Under the pieces are notes generated by a model. It searched no databases and had not been told where the DNA came from. It was given only the letters and a program-made list of their open reading frames with translations. A stretch of DNA of 64,000 nt from Bdellovibrionales bacterium (GTDB lineage Bacteria; Bdellovibrionota; Bdellovibrionia; Bdellovibrionales; UBA1609), in contig JADJVA010000005.1 in the NCBI GenBank assembly GCA_016716765.1, positions 62,001-126,000 of the forward strand, in the 5' to 3' direction. How positions within the stretch are numbered: position 1 is the first letter of the stretch; every line of letters begins with the position of its first letter. Made by a program: the position numbers and the translations under genes. Positions 52,546-62,180 of the stretch are shown one piece after another.

Positions 52546-52622
52546 CGGACCGTAGCGCAGCCTGGTAGCGCACAACCTTGGGGTGGTTGGGGTCGCAGGT
52601 TCAAATCCTGTCGGTCCGACCA
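52546..52622 (+). tRNA. tRNA-Pro (GGG), CCA encoded
   Basis: Acceptor stem CGGACCG pairs with CGGTCCG (52612-52618), then A and an encoded CCA. D-arm has GTAGCGCAGCCTGGTAGCGCA. Anticodon stem CAACC/GGTTG with loop TTGGGGT places GGG at positions 34-36, so it reads CCC and CCU proline codons. T-arm has GGTTCAAATCC. All helices pair fully. It lies between the MerR gene and the convergent LOV kinase, six bases from the kinase stop. Confidence 0.97.
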
Positions 52623-52628
52623 ATTTCT

Positions 52629-53744
52629 TCAAAGATGAGACTCTGATTGCAGTGCTAGACCTGAGGTTGGAATTTCAATTGTGAAAGTTGTTCCTTGAGA
52701 ACCGGATTGGCAACGAATGTGGCCTTTGTGTACTTCTATGATCTTCTTCACAATTGCTAAGCCCAAGCCTGTACCACCAGTCGACTCACCAGATGAAACA
52801 AAGGGATCAAAGATCGATCTTAAAATATTGGGCAGAACTCCTGGACCGCGATCGCTGACTTCAATTTGACACCAATTGTTCTCTCGCAGCCGCGCATCGA
52901 TAAAAATTCCTTGCTCTTGGCCCATTCCATACTTAACAGCGTTGTCGATAAGATTTCTAAAAACCTGCATCATGAGCGGAAAATTGCACGTAATTGTTGG
53001 CAGGCTTTGGGAAAAATGGACGTAACTGGATTCAGCTTCGATCCCAAGAACACTCACCACATCCCTAATGAGACTTGCAAGATTCACGGGCTCGAATTTT
53101 AGCGGAGCATGCCCTAGAGAACCAAATTGTCGAAGATCATCTAGGCATCTACTGAGATAAAGGGCGTTGGCACTAATTCTCTCCAATAAATGCTGAGCCT
53201 TTTGGTCAAGGCTGGCCAAGTATCGGTCCCGTAGCATATGGGCGAACCCGATAATCACACTCAGTGGATTTTTTAGTTCGTGTGAAGTCGTCAAGGCAAA
53301 CCTATTAAGGCCCGTGTTAATCGCATTCAATTCCTCAATCAGTTTGTCTCTCTCGAGGAGGGCCATTTTTTGCTCAGTAACGTCCAGCTGAATTCCAACG
53401 AAAAATAGAGCATTCCCGGCCTCGTCCTTTACTGGGCTAACTGTCAAATGGTTCCAGAAGAGTGAGCCGTCCTTACGGTAATTTACAAGTTCTCCTCTAA
53501 AATGGACATTCGAATGGATTGCATCATGGCATTCGCGAACCACTGTTTTATCAGATTCAGGGCCCTGCAGAAATCGACAGTTTTTTCCGATGATTTCGTC
53601 TGCGCTATAGCCCGTCAGTTTTTGAAAATGGGGATTAACGTAAATGATGGGATTATCAGCCAATCGATTGTCGGTTACAACAAGTCCAGTATTTGTGGCT
53701 TCTGCCGCGTACTTAAAGATGAAGTCCGGAAGAGGTGGTCTGAT
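52629..53744 (-). CDS. LOV-domain sensor histidine kinase (blue-light receptor type), unclear start
   Basis: A LOV/PAS sensor fused to a histidine kinase. The flavin-cysteine motif is GKNCRFLQGP, followed by NYRKDGSLFWNHLTVSPV and VGIQLDVTEQK. The kinase has the phospho-acceptor region TTSHELKNPLSVIIGF, N box LIDNAVKYG, G boxes VSDRGPGVLP and GGTGLGLAIVKK. LOV sequence continues upstream of the first conventional start (TTG at 53663) through TNTGLVVTDNR to a stop at 53754. The only good ribosome site (GAGGAG, 53755-53750) points to ATC at 53744. Either a rare start, or a base is lost and the true start is an ATG near 53838 in another frame. Confidence 0.82.
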   Translation of the reverse strand: MRPPLPDFIFKYAAEATNTGLVVTDNRLADNPIIYVNPHFQKLTGYSADEIIGKNCRFLQGPESDKTVVRECHDAIHSNVHFRGELVNYRKDGSLFWNHLTVSPVKDEAGNALFFVGIQLDVTEQKMALLERDKLIEELNAINTGLNRFALTTSHELKNPLSVIIGFAHMLRDRYLASLDQKAQHLLERISANALYLSRCLDDLRQFGSLGHAPLKFEPVNLASLIRDVVSVLGIEAESSYVHFSQSLPTITCNFPLMMQVFRNLIDNAVKYGMGQEQGIFIDARLRENNWCQIEVSDRGPGVLPNILRSIFDPFVSSGESTGGTGLGLAIVKKIIEVHKGHIRCQSGSQGTTFTIEIPTSGLALQSESHL

Positions 53745-53894
53745 ACTTACTCCTCAATAGATTGAATTTTTCTTGTAACAGAATATTTCTCTCCGTCAAG
53801 ACCAAAGACAGAGAGTGTCGGCCAAGTTGAGATGTTTTCATGGCGAAATTTTTTTCACACATTCATTTCGCAAAATGACTTTTGGCTCATTAAG

Positions 53895-56582
53895 CTAATT
53901 AATTCCATTGAGTCCATTGACCTGATAAATTCGCCCGTGGCGGATCAGCCACTTCTCAATCTCTACGGCCACAAAGACTGCGGGAGAGATGGCGAGACAA
54001 ACAATCAACTCAAAGGCTGTGAGAGGCTCAGTTTTAAATACAGAGTTTAAAAGTGGAACATAGAGAGTCGCCATCTGTAGACCAAAGGTTATAAGTACTG
54101 CCACCAAGAGCGGAAAGTTGGAGAAAAATCCTTGTTTGAAAAATGACTCACGCTCGGATCTTACCGCAAGCACATGCCCCATTTGAGATAAGGTCAAGAC
54201 TGTAAAAACCATGCTTTGCCAATGAGAGGAGCCAGAATGATAGGCCCAGGCCATGACAGCAAGGTTGAGTGCGCCCATGAAAAGGCCGACCCACACGGCA
54301 TGTTGCCAAAGGCCGTGGGCAAAAATACTTTCATTGGGTCTGCGCGGTGGACGCTTCATGATTCCCAGTTCTTCGGGTTCAGCAGCTAAAGCGAGACCTG
54401 GCAAACCGTCTGTAACAAGATTGACCCAAAGAATATGAATCGGCAAGAGCGGGACAGGTAGTCCTAGGAAGGGTGCTAAAAACAAAATCCAGATTTCACC
54501 AGAATTGCTTGTGAGTGTGTATTTGATAAATTTACGAATATTGTCAAATATCCTTCGTCCCTCGCGAACGGCTGTTACAATGGTTGCAAAGTTATCGTCA
54601 AGAAGAACCATGTGAGCTGCCTCTCGTGCGACATCAGTGCCCATCTTTCCCATAGCCACGCCAATATTGGCGCTCTTAAGCGCTGGAGCATCGTTGACGC
54701 CATCCCCTGTCATGGCGACAAATTCACCCATCTTCTGAAGTGTTTTAACGACATATATTTTTTGCTCTGGAGAAACGCGAGCATAAACCCGGATTTCTTC
54801 GACACGAGACTCGAATTCTTCGGGAGATAGGAGCTCCAATTCCTGACCCGTAATAACGGGACCATGTTGGCCCTGGATGCGATCAGACTCATTAACAATT
54901 CCAAGATTTCGCGCAATCGCTAGGGCGGTAGCAGGATGGTCGCCAGTGATCATCACGACACGAATAGATGCGGTCTGACAAGAATCTATTGCTTCTTTTA
55001 CTTCCGAACGAGGAGGATCAATGAGTCCAACAAAGCCCAGGAAACTAAGATTCGTTTCGATAGTTTCGCTTTTGGTTTCAGAGGGAAGGGAATCCAAGCG
55101 CCGATGAGCAAACGCAAGCACTCTGAGTCCCTCTTTGGCCATTGAGTTTGCTGTACCCAGCGCAAGGTCTTGATCAAGTGGAACAAGATCGCCATTTTTC
55201 GATTGCTGCTGACAGAAAGCTAAAACGCGTTCAGGTGCGCCTTTTGTGAAAACATGAATTTGTCCCGATAAATCGCGATGAATTGTGCTCATCCTGCCGC
55301 GTTCAGAGGAAAAGGGAACTTCGTCTATTCTTGGCAGGTGCTTTTCAATCTCGGATTTAACAAATCCGGAATTCTGAGCGGCTCGGTAGAGAGCCGTCTC
55401 CGTTGGATCGCCTTGAAGTTCTCCGCTGGCATCAACAGAGGCATCGCTATTGAGCGCCATGGCCCTCAAAATCAGTTCTCTCTCAGTTTTGTCGCTCACG
55501 GAATCTGGGAGGGATCCTCTTATCACGCGGTGATTCAAGGCGTAGGAATCAACCTGCATTTGATTTTGAGTCAGAGTCCCTGTTTTGTCGGAGCAAATGT
55601 AAGTGACTGAGCCCAGTGTCTCGACCGCCGGTAACCGGCGGATGAGGGCATTTTTTTTGACCATCCGTTTGGCGCCAAGAGCTAACAAAACCGTGACGAC
55701 TGCTGGGAGGGCTTCGGGAATGGCTGCGACGGCGAGACTGATTGCAGTCATAAACATAAGCAAAGGCTTCTCGCCCCGAAGAACACCAACTAAAAAAATA
55801 ATTCCGCAGAGGGCGATCACGGCCAGAGCCAGGATTTTTCCAAATCGTGTCAATCTTTTCTGCAGCGGCGTTTTGGCATCCTTTTCAGTTTGTAAAAGTG
55901 TGGCAATGCGGCCGAGTTCGGTGCGCATTCCAGTTGCAGCAACAACTCCCACACCTCGCCCATAGGTGACCAGTGTTCCTTTGTGAGCCATATTGTGCCG
56001 ATCGCCAATTGGCGATTCGGTCTTTGATACCACTTCCGAGATTTTCTCCGATGGTTGTGACTCCCCCGTTAAGGCAGCTTCCTCAATCTTTAACTGGATA
56101 GCTGTGATCAGTCGCATATCGGCGGGAACAATATTTCCAGCTTCAAGGAGAACAATGTCTCCAGGAACAAGATCGCGGGAGGAAATCAACTCAGGACTTC
56201 CTGAGCGCAAAACCTTGGTCTGAGTCGTGGCAAGCACTTTCAGGGCTTCCATGACCTTTTCGGCTCTGTATTCCTGAATAAAGCCAAGAACAGAATTGAG
56301 TACCACGATCACGGCTATAGCGATCGTATCTTCTGGTTCACCCAGCCAGCCTGCGATGGCCGCTGAGGCAATTAAAACCAGCACCATGAAGTCTGAAAAT
56401 TGATCCAGAATCATTTTAAAGAGGCTTCGCCCCTTGGCCTCATCGAGGAAATTTCCGCCGAAATTTAATAATCGCTCTTTTGCATTGTCCTGAGAGAGAC
56501 CTTGCGCCGCATCAGATCGCAATCGATTGACAGCATCATCTGCTGTTAACGCATGCCAAAACACCTGTTCATGGCTGTCCAT
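53895..56582 (-). CDS. P-type cation-transporting ATPase (calcium type, P2)
   Basis: A 895-residue P-type ATPase from the ATG at 56582 (AGGAG three bases upstream). It has TGESQPSEK (dephosphorylation loop), CSDKTGTLTQNQM (phosphorylated Asp), KGAPERVL (nucleotide site), MTGDGVNDAPALK (hinge), about ten helices, the cation-site PEALPAVVTV in M4 and NLVTDGLPGLALA in M6. There is no metal-binding CPC, so it is not a copper or zinc pump; PMCA/SERCA-like Ca2+ export is most likely, Na+/K+ or Mn2+ possible. Single gene. Confidence 0.93.
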   Translation of the reverse strand: MDSHEQVFWHALTADDAVNRLRSDAAQGLSQDNAKERLLNFGGNFLDEAKGRSLFKMILDQFSDFMVLVLIASAAIAGWLGEPEDTIAIAVIVVLNSVLGFIQEYRAEKVMEALKVLATTQTKVLRSGSPELISSRDLVPGDIVLLEAGNIVPADMRLITAIQLKIEEAALTGESQPSEKISEVVSKTESPIGDRHNMAHKGTLVTYGRGVGVVAATGMRTELGRIATLLQTEKDAKTPLQKRLTRFGKILALAVIALCGIIFLVGVLRGEKPLLMFMTAISLAVAAIPEALPAVVTVLLALGAKRMVKKNALIRRLPAVETLGSVTYICSDKTGTLTQNQMQVDSYALNHRVIRGSLPDSVSDKTERELILRAMALNSDASVDASGELQGDPTETALYRAAQNSGFVKSEIEKHLPRIDEVPFSSERGRMSTIHRDLSGQIHVFTKGAPERVLAFCQQQSKNGDLVPLDQDLALGTANSMAKEGLRVLAFAHRRLDSLPSETKSETIETNLSFLGFVGLIDPPRSEVKEAIDSCQTASIRVVMITGDHPATALAIARNLGIVNESDRIQGQHGPVITGQELELLSPEEFESRVEEIRVYARVSPEQKIYVVKTLQKMGEFVAMTGDGVNDAPALKSANIGVAMGKMGTDVAREAAHMVLLDDNFATIVTAVREGRRIFDNIRKFIKYTLTSNSGEIWILFLAPFLGLPVPLLPIHILWVNLVTDGLPGLALAAEPEELGIMKRPPRRPNESIFAHGLWQHAVWVGLFMGALNLAVMAWAYHSGSSHWQSMVFTVLTLSQMGHVLAVRSERESFFKQGFFSNFPLLVAVLITFGLQMATLYVPLLNSVFKTEPLTAFELIVCLAISPAVFVAVEIEKWLIRHGRIYQVNGLNGIN

Positions 56583-56737
56583 AAGCTCCTCCATCGCGAC
56601 AAAACGCCCCGTCAATGGCTGAGTTCTTCATGCCACGGAGCTAAATGAAATGAAAGAGAAGAAAAAGAAAGCGACGGGAAATTCTTGGTTGTCCTATTGG
56701 CGCAAAGTTGTTCTGGCCAACAAAATTCCCTTCTCAA

Positions 56738-57085
56738 TCAGGGAGTGGTGTTGATTTCTCCAAAGCAGGTGTTTTCTAAAATGTGCGCTGCCGCACTATT
56801 CGACTGAAAAGATCCTTCCGACGCCTGAACGGCCTTATCCCAGCAGCGGGATTGCGCATTCATTTTAGCGGCTAAGCAGCCGGAAAGCACCTTTCCATTT
56901 TCGATGAGACATCCAGCAATTTCGCTGTCTGAGCTGTCCGTGCTGGTCCCACTAATTTGGAAAATTTTTTGAGTGTATTCGGAGGTATAGGAACAAGTGC
57001 ACTGCACAGAGATGGTGGTTGTGCTTTCTGCTGACGCAGAGACAGAACCGAGGATCAGGGCGGAGGCGATAAAAAACTTCTTCAT
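56738..57085 (-). CDS. Small exported cysteine-rich protein
   Basis: 115 residues from the ATG at 57085 (GGGAG upstream): signal MKKFFIASALILGSVSASAES, then six cysteines (VQCTCSY, AGCLIENGKVLSGCLAA, SRCWDKA, ENTCFGE), probably disulfide-linked. Family unknown. Divergent from the VTT fusion gene with a 149-base gap. The frame extends upstream to 57391, but that part lacks export features. Confidence 0.7.
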   Translation of the reverse strand: MKKFFIASALILGSVSASAESTTTISVQCTCSYTSEYTQKIFQISGTSTDSSDSEIAGCLIENGKVLSGCLAAKMNAQSRCWDKAVQASEGSFQSNSAAAHILENTCFGEINTTP

Positions 57086-57234
57086 TAGAGACTCCCTTTG
57101 GATCAAAGAAATAAAATGATTCAAAGGCAAAACACAAGCAATCAGCGTGCCAGCTTGGGTTAAAAATTTTGTGGATGACTCATTTAGCAGTTTACACATG
57201 ATGACAAAACAGCAAATATCGATTTGGGGGTCAT

Positions 57235-59391
57235 ATGTCAAAAAAGCTGAGCGGAAGAGTCGGTCTAGTGGCGCTTTTATGCGTTCTATTCGCGGCTTAC
57301 AGATGGTTCGATCTTGGTCAGTATCTGTCTTTGGAGAGCCTGAAGGCACACCAGGCTTCACTTCATTCTTTCTATCTTGAGCGGCCAGCAATTGTGGCTG
57401 TTATTTTTGCAATCGTGTATATTTTGTCGACCGCTCTCTCTTTGCCTGGTGCGACTATTCTCACTCTTGCCGGTGGGGCTATTTTTGGTTTGGGTGTCGG
57501 GATTGCTCTGGCTTCATTTTCGAGTACCTTGGGAGCGACATTGGCCTTTCTTGCGTCTCGATTTTTTCTTCGAGACCTGATTCAAGAAAAATTCAAAGAC
57601 AAAATTGCAAGTGTGAATCAGGGAATGAACAAAGAGGGAGCCTTTTATCTTTTTACGCTGAGGCTTGTGCCGATTTTTCCGTTTTTTTTGATCAACCTGG
57701 TCATGGGATTGACGTCCATTCGCACTCTGACTTACTTTTTTGTCAGCCAAATCGGAATGCTCCCAGGGACCTTTGTTTACGTCAATGCTGGCACACAACT
57801 CGCGAAGATCGAATCGCTCAATGGCATTCTCTCTCCTGAAATACTTCTCTCATTTTCATTGATTGGAGTTCTCCCTCTCTTTTCTAAGTGGCTTCTGGGA
57901 ATGTATAGATCCGGAAAATATCTCAGGAAGTATAAAAAACCAAAATCCTTTGATTACAATATGGTCGTGATCGGAGGGGGGTCCGGAGGACTCGTGTCGG
58001 CCTATATCGCAGCCGCAATCAAAGCCAAAGTGGCTCTCGTCGAAAAACATAAGATGGGAGGAGATTGTCTGAATACCGGCTGCGTTCCCAGCAAGGCTCT
58101 GATTCGCTCCGCCAAAATTTTCAATTATTTTAAGCGTGCGAAGGAATTCGGATTTGAAAGTCCATCAGCTAAAATGGACTTTTCAAAAGTGATGGAACGC
58201 GTACAAAAAATTATCAAGGAGATCGAACCACACGATTCGATTGAGCGCTATTCTAAAATGGGTGTCGAATGCATTCAGGGAACAGCGAGAATACTTTCTC
58301 CTTACGAGGTGGAAGTGAATGGAAAAACTCTGAAGACAAAAAATATTGTCGTGGCAACGGGAGCCTCTCCGCTGGTGCCATCCCTGCCAGGCCTGTCGGA
58401 TGTGCCCTATTTGACAAGTGACAATCTATGGAGTTTGCGAACTTTGCCTCGGAGACTCATTGTCCTTGGAGGTGGTCCTATCGGTTGTGAGTTGGCTCAA
58501 AGCTTTGCCCGTTTTGGATCAGAAGTCAGTCTTGTTGAAATGGCCCCTCGGATCCTGAATCGAGAAGACGAAGAGGTCTCATCCTTTGTTACGGAGAAGT
58601 TTCGGAGTGAGGGTGTTTCTGTTTTGGTTGGCCACAAAGCCTTGCGTTTTGAATCAACTGAGAATGACAAGAATGAAAGAGTTCTTGTGTGCGAGTCTCT
58701 CGGGAGAGAAGTACGAATTCCATTTGATGAGGTTTTGATAGCACTGGGTCGCAAGGCCAATGTGAAAGGATTTGGCCTTGAGGAATTGGGTGTTGAAATT
58801 TCCTCAAAGGGAACCGTTGTTGCTGATCCATACCTCAGGGTGACCAATTATCCAAATATCTATGTGGTGGGAGATGTGACGGGCCCTTATCAATTCACCC
58901 ATACTGCGAGCCATCAGGCATGGTATGTGGCCGTCAATGCGCTCTTTAGCCCATTTAAGAGGTACAAGGTGGACTATCGAGTGATCCCTTGGTGCACGTT
59001 CACAGATCCCGAAGTGGCTCGTGTTGGGCTCAACGAGATCGAAGCCAAAGAGAGGGGGATTGCTTACGAAGTGACCCGCTATGGAATTGATGATTTGGAT
59101 CGGGCTATCGCCGAAGGAGAAGCTCATGGATTTGTCAAGCTACTCACTCATCCGGGAAGCGATCGAATTTTAGGAGCTACGATACTGGGGAGCCACGCGG
59201 GTGATATAATCGCCGAGTATGTGGCAGCCATGAAACACGGACTGGGCCTGAACAAGATTCTCGGGACCATTCATATCTATCCCACTTTTTCGGAGGCAAA
59301 CAAATACGCAGCTGGTCTGTGGAAAAGAGCGAACGCCCCCAAAAAAGCGCTGGAGTTTTTATCAAAGTACCACAAATGGAGGAGAGCTTAA
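57235..59391 (+). CDS. VTT/DedA-like membrane domain fused to FAD pyridine-nucleotide disulfide oxidoreductase
   Basis: A 718-residue fusion. Residues 1-225 are a TVP38/TMEM64 (VTT) membrane domain (SLPGATILTLAGGAIFGLGVG, TLRLVPIFPFFLINLVMGL). Residues 240-718 are a mercuric reductase/lipoamide dehydrogenase-like enzyme: MVVIGGGSGGLVSAYIAAA, GGDCLNTGCVPSKALIRSA with the redox CxxxxC, ILVLGGGPIGCELAQSF and PNIYVVGDVTGPYQFTHTA. No N-terminal metal-binding domain, so mercury reduction is not implied. It opens the arsenosugar-type operon; the next gene starts 29 bases later. GGGGG is next to the ATG as the ribosome site. Confidence 0.88.
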   Translation: MSKKLSGRVGLVALLCVLFAAYRWFDLGQYLSLESLKAHQASLHSFYLERPAIVAVIFAIVYILSTALSLPGATILTLAGGAIFGLGVGIALASFSSTLGATLAFLASRFFLRDLIQEKFKDKIASVNQGMNKEGAFYLFTLRLVPIFPFFLINLVMGLTSIRTLTYFFVSQIGMLPGTFVYVNAGTQLAKIESLNGILSPEILLSFSLIGVLPLFSKWLLGMYRSGKYLRKYKKPKSFDYNMVVIGGGSGGLVSAYIAAAIKAKVALVEKHKMGGDCLNTGCVPSKALIRSAKIFNYFKRAKEFGFESPSAKMDFSKVMERVQKIIKEIEPHDSIERYSKMGVECIQGTARILSPYEVEVNGKTLKTKNIVVATGASPLVPSLPGLSDVPYLTSDNLWSLRTLPRRLIVLGGGPIGCELAQSFARFGSEVSLVEMAPRILNREDEEVSSFVTEKFRSEGVSVLVGHKALRFESTENDKNERVLVCESLGREVRIPFDEVLIALGRKANVKGFGLEELGVEISSKGTVVADPYLRVTNYPNIYVVGDVTGPYQFTHTASHQAWYVAVNALFSPFKRYKVDYRVIPWCTFTDPEVARVGLNEIEAKERGIAYEVTRYGIDDLDRAIAEGEAHGFVKLLTHPGSDRILGATILGSHAGDIIAEYVAAMKHGLGLNKILGTIHIYPTFSEANKYAAGLWKRANAPKKALEFLSKYHKWRRA

Positions 59392-59420
59392 GGTGTCCGT
59401 TACAATAGGGAAAATCTATC

Positions 59421-60377
59421 GTGATATCATTTGAAAAAAATCTAGCGACTCATGGGCTTCAGATGAAGCGCGGTGTGCTCCGAACACTGCAGGTCAATAT
59501 CGGCCGGCTCTGCAACTTGGCCTGTCATCACTGTCATGTCGAAGCAGGACCCAAGCGCACCGAAAATATGGAGGGACACGTAGTCGATCGTGTGATTGAA
59601 CTGTTGGAAAAGTCGAAAACGATTCACACAGTGGACCTCACAGGAGGGGCTCCGGAGTTAAATCCCCACTTTCGCAGGTTGGTGAGTGCGGGAAAAAGCC
59701 TTGGAAAAAATATTATTGATCGCTGCAATCTCACGGTCTTTTATGAGCCAAGACAGGAGGAAACGGCCTATTTTCTAAAGGAACATCAAGTTCAAGTTGT
59801 AGCCTCCCTTCCCTGTTATTCGAAAGAGAATGTGGAAAAACAGAGAGGTCGGGGTGTTTTTGATAAAAGCATTGAAGCATTGAAACTGCTCAACAGACTC
59901 GGCTATGGTCAGCAAGACACAAACTTGGTTCTCGATCTTGTTTATAATCCTTTGGGCCCCTTCTTGCCACCTGATCAAAAAAAACTTGAGTGTGCCTATA
60001 AGGCTGAACTGAAGGAATTGTTTGGAATTGAATTCAATCGGCTCCTAACCATCACGAACATGCCGATCAGGCGTTTTCTTGCTGACCTGGAAAGGGCTGG
60101 AAAACTGACTCAATACATGGAACTACTGTCCAGCAGTTTTAACCCAGCTGTGGCAGAGGGAGTGATGTGTCGAAGTCTTTTGTCTGTGAGTTGGAATGGC
60201 GAGCTTTTTGATTGTGATTTCAATCAAATGTTGGAGTTGCCCTTGGAAGCTGGCCGTCACACTGTCTGGGATATTTCGTCATTTGATGACTTCGATGGGA
60301 ATTTGATTAGATATGAAAATCACTGCTATGCCTGTACCGCAGGATCTGGAAGTTCTTGTGCCGGTGCGCTGGTTTAG
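59421..60377 (+). CDS. arsS: Arsenosugar biosynthesis radical SAM protein ArsS
   Basis: A 318-residue protein with radical SAM motif CNLACHHCH (Cys in VNIGRLCNLACHHCHVEAGPKR), VDLTGGAPELNP, DRCNLTVFYEP and the C-terminal NHCYACTAGSGSSCAG. This fits ArsS, which transfers a 5'-deoxyadenosyl group to dimethylarsinous acid on the way to arsenosugars. All cysteines are standard; I see no in-frame TGA that would mark a selenocysteine. Flanked by the FAD fusion and arsM. Confidence 0.9.
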   Translation: MISFEKNLATHGLQMKRGVLRTLQVNIGRLCNLACHHCHVEAGPKRTENMEGHVVDRVIELLEKSKTIHTVDLTGGAPELNPHFRRLVSAGKSLGKNIIDRCNLTVFYEPRQEETAYFLKEHQVQVVASLPCYSKENVEKQRGRGVFDKSIEALKLLNRLGYGQQDTNLVLDLVYNPLGPFLPPDQKKLECAYKAELKELFGIEFNRLLTITNMPIRRFLADLERAGKLTQYMELLSSSFNPAVAEGVMCRSLLSVSWNGELFDCDFNQMLELPLEAGRHTVWDISSFDDFDGNLIRYENHCYACTAGSGSSCAGALV

Positions 60378-60411
60378 AAATTAGAAAGAAAATAAAAATA
60401 GGAGAATTGAA

Positions 60412-61470
60412 ATGGACCAAATCACACAAAGTTTAGAATCGGTTAAAGAGTATTATGGAAAAATCTTAAACTCGAGTTTGGATTTAAAGACAAGTGCCTG
60501 CTGTCCGACAGAGAGCATGCCATTTCATTTGCGAGAAATATTAAAGGACATTCACGATGAGGTAAAAGACAAATTCTACGGCTGCGGGTCGCCCATTCCC
60601 CATGCACTTGAGGGAAAGACTGTTTTGGATTTGGGGAGTGGAACTGGTCGTGATTGCTTTATTCTCTCAAAGCTTGTTGGCCCAAAAGGTCGGGTGATAG
60701 GTATTGATATGACGGAAGAGCAAATCGATGTTGCTAAAAGGCACATCGACTATCATAGCCAGAAATTTGGATTTTCGAAATCAAACCTTGAGCTCATCAA
60801 AGGCTATATCGAAGATTTAGAAGATGCCGGCATCAAGAGTGAATCGATCGATGTTGTTGTATCCAATTGCGTGGTGAACCTTTCTCCAAACAAGGAGAGA
60901 GTTTTTTCGGAAATTTTTCGAGTTTTAAAACCAGGAGGTGAACTCTATTTTTATGATGTCTTTTCAAGTCGAAGAATTCCAAAAGAGCTCACTCAAGATC
61001 CGGTTCTTTTGGGAGAGTGTCTCGGGGGAGCTCTCTATACTGAAGATTTTCGTCGCCTCCTTTTTCAAATTGGTTGCAAGGACTATCGCCTGATGGGGCG
61101 TTCTCGAATTTCTCTTCTTAACCCAGAAATCGAGAGAAAAGCGGGATTGATCGAGTTTTATTCCATGACGGTGAGAGCATTTAAACTCCCTCTTGAAGAT
61201 CGTTGTGAAGACTACGGGCAGGTCGCCACTTATCTTGGCGGAATATCTGACAGTCCGTTTGCTTTTATCTTAGATGATCATCATGTTTTTGAACGAGGCA
61301 AGCCCATGCTGGTCTGTGGAAATACCGCTGCGATGTTACGAGACACTCGCTACGGAGAATTTTTCAAAGTTGCGGGGGGCCAAGAGACTCATTATGGGCT
61401 TTTTGATTGCGCTCCTGGGGCGAGTTCGGGGGGAGCCGCTGACATCAGTGGGGTGGGATCTTGTTGTTAG
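60412..61470 (+). CDS. arsM: Arsenite methyltransferase ArsM
   Basis: A 352-residue SAM methyltransferase: VLDLGSGTGRDCFIL, IGIDMTEEQIDVAK and VVVSNCVVNLSPNKERVFSEI. Conserved-cysteine positions Cys30/31, Cys58, Cys153 and Cys203 match the arsenic ligands of ArsM, and a CC pair ends the protein. Methylates As(III), detoxifying it and supplying the methylated substrate for ArsS. It overlaps the next gene by ten bases. Confidence 0.9.
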   Translation: MDQITQSLESVKEYYGKILNSSLDLKTSACCPTESMPFHLREILKDIHDEVKDKFYGCGSPIPHALEGKTVLDLGSGTGRDCFILSKLVGPKGRVIGIDMTEEQIDVAKRHIDYHSQKFGFSKSNLELIKGYIEDLEDAGIKSESIDVVVSNCVVNLSPNKERVFSEIFRVLKPGGELYFYDVFSSRRIPKELTQDPVLLGECLGGALYTEDFRRLLFQIGCKDYRLMGRSRISLLNPEIERKAGLIEFYSMTVRAFKLPLEDRCEDYGQVATYLGGISDSPFAFILDDHHVFERGKPMLVCGNTAAMLRDTRYGEFFKVAGGQETHYGLFDCAPGASSGGAADISGVGSCC

Positions 61471-62180
61471 ACTTGGTAAAAAAATCGATTTCGGTTGTTA
61501 TTCCTATCGCTGAGGGAGACGAACTTTGGAAGGAATTGTTGCCCGATTTAGCCGTATTGGACAAGGACGACGAGATTTTGATTGTGTCAGAATCTTCTCT
61601 TGATAGTGAGCTGGAGCAAGCGGCAAAGCAAGCGGAATTGCTTTGTCCTGTGAGGTGGATTTACTCTCTCAGAGGAAGGGCAAAACAGCTCAATTCAGGC
61701 GCTCGGGCCGCCAGATCGGATTTTTTCTGGTTTCTTCACTGTGATTCAAAGATGGACAGAACCGCCGTGAGGAAACTCAGAGAATCTATCGAACGGGATT
61801 CGACTTGCCTTTATTTTTTTGATTTGAAATTTCTCAATGATGGCCCCTGGATGATGGTTTTGAACCGTTTTGGTGTTTGGTTCCGCTCTCGCCTCTTGGG
61901 CTTACCTTTTGGAGATCAGGCCTTTTGCATGCATCGGGATGTCTTCAATCACTTGGGAGGATTTTGCGAAAAAGCCCCCTACGGTGAAGATCATCTTCTG
62001 ATTTGGCGGGCTCATCAAAAGGGAGTCAAAGTCAGATCTGTGAGAGCTCCCCTCTCGACAAGTGCCAGGCGCTATGGCGTCGAGGGTTGGTTAAAAACCA
62101 CAGCCCTCCATTTGAAACTCACAGCAAGGCAGGCCATACCGGAGTTGATGGCTTTACTCAAGCGCGACAGAATCTCATGA
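61461..62180 (+). CDS. Glycosyltransferase, rSAM/selenodomain-associated transferase 2 type
   Basis: A 239-residue GT-A family protein: SVVIPIAEGDEL, RWIYSLRGRAKQLNSGARAA, FFWFLHCDSKMDRTAV (DxD-like), GLPFGDQAFCMHRDVF and YGEDHLLIWRAHQKG. This is the family that accompanies ArsS-type radical SAM genes and probably adds or prepares a sugar. TTG at 61461 overlaps arsM; TTG at 61476 is an alternative. ATGA overlap with the next gene. Confidence 0.85.
   Translation: MLLDLVKKSISVVIPIAEGDELWKELLPDLAVLDKDDEILIVSESSLDSELEQAAKQAELLCPVRWIYSLRGRAKQLNSGARAARSDFFWFLHCDSKMDRTAVRKLRESIERDSTCLYFFDLKFLNDGPWMMVLNRFGVWFRSRLLGLPFGDQAFCMHRDVFNHLGGFCEKAPYGEDHLLIWRAHQKGVKVRSVRAPLSTSARRYGVEGWLKTTALHLKLTARQAIPELMALLKRDRIS

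Noticed and set aside
54253..55965. Several plus-strand open frames opposite the P-type ATPase
   Set aside because: They are antisense shadows of a long, well-conserved gene with no ribosome sites or family features.
57235..59391. Mercuric reductase
   Set aside because: The enzyme part lacks the N-terminal HMA domain and a C-terminal vicinal cysteine pair, and there is no mer context.
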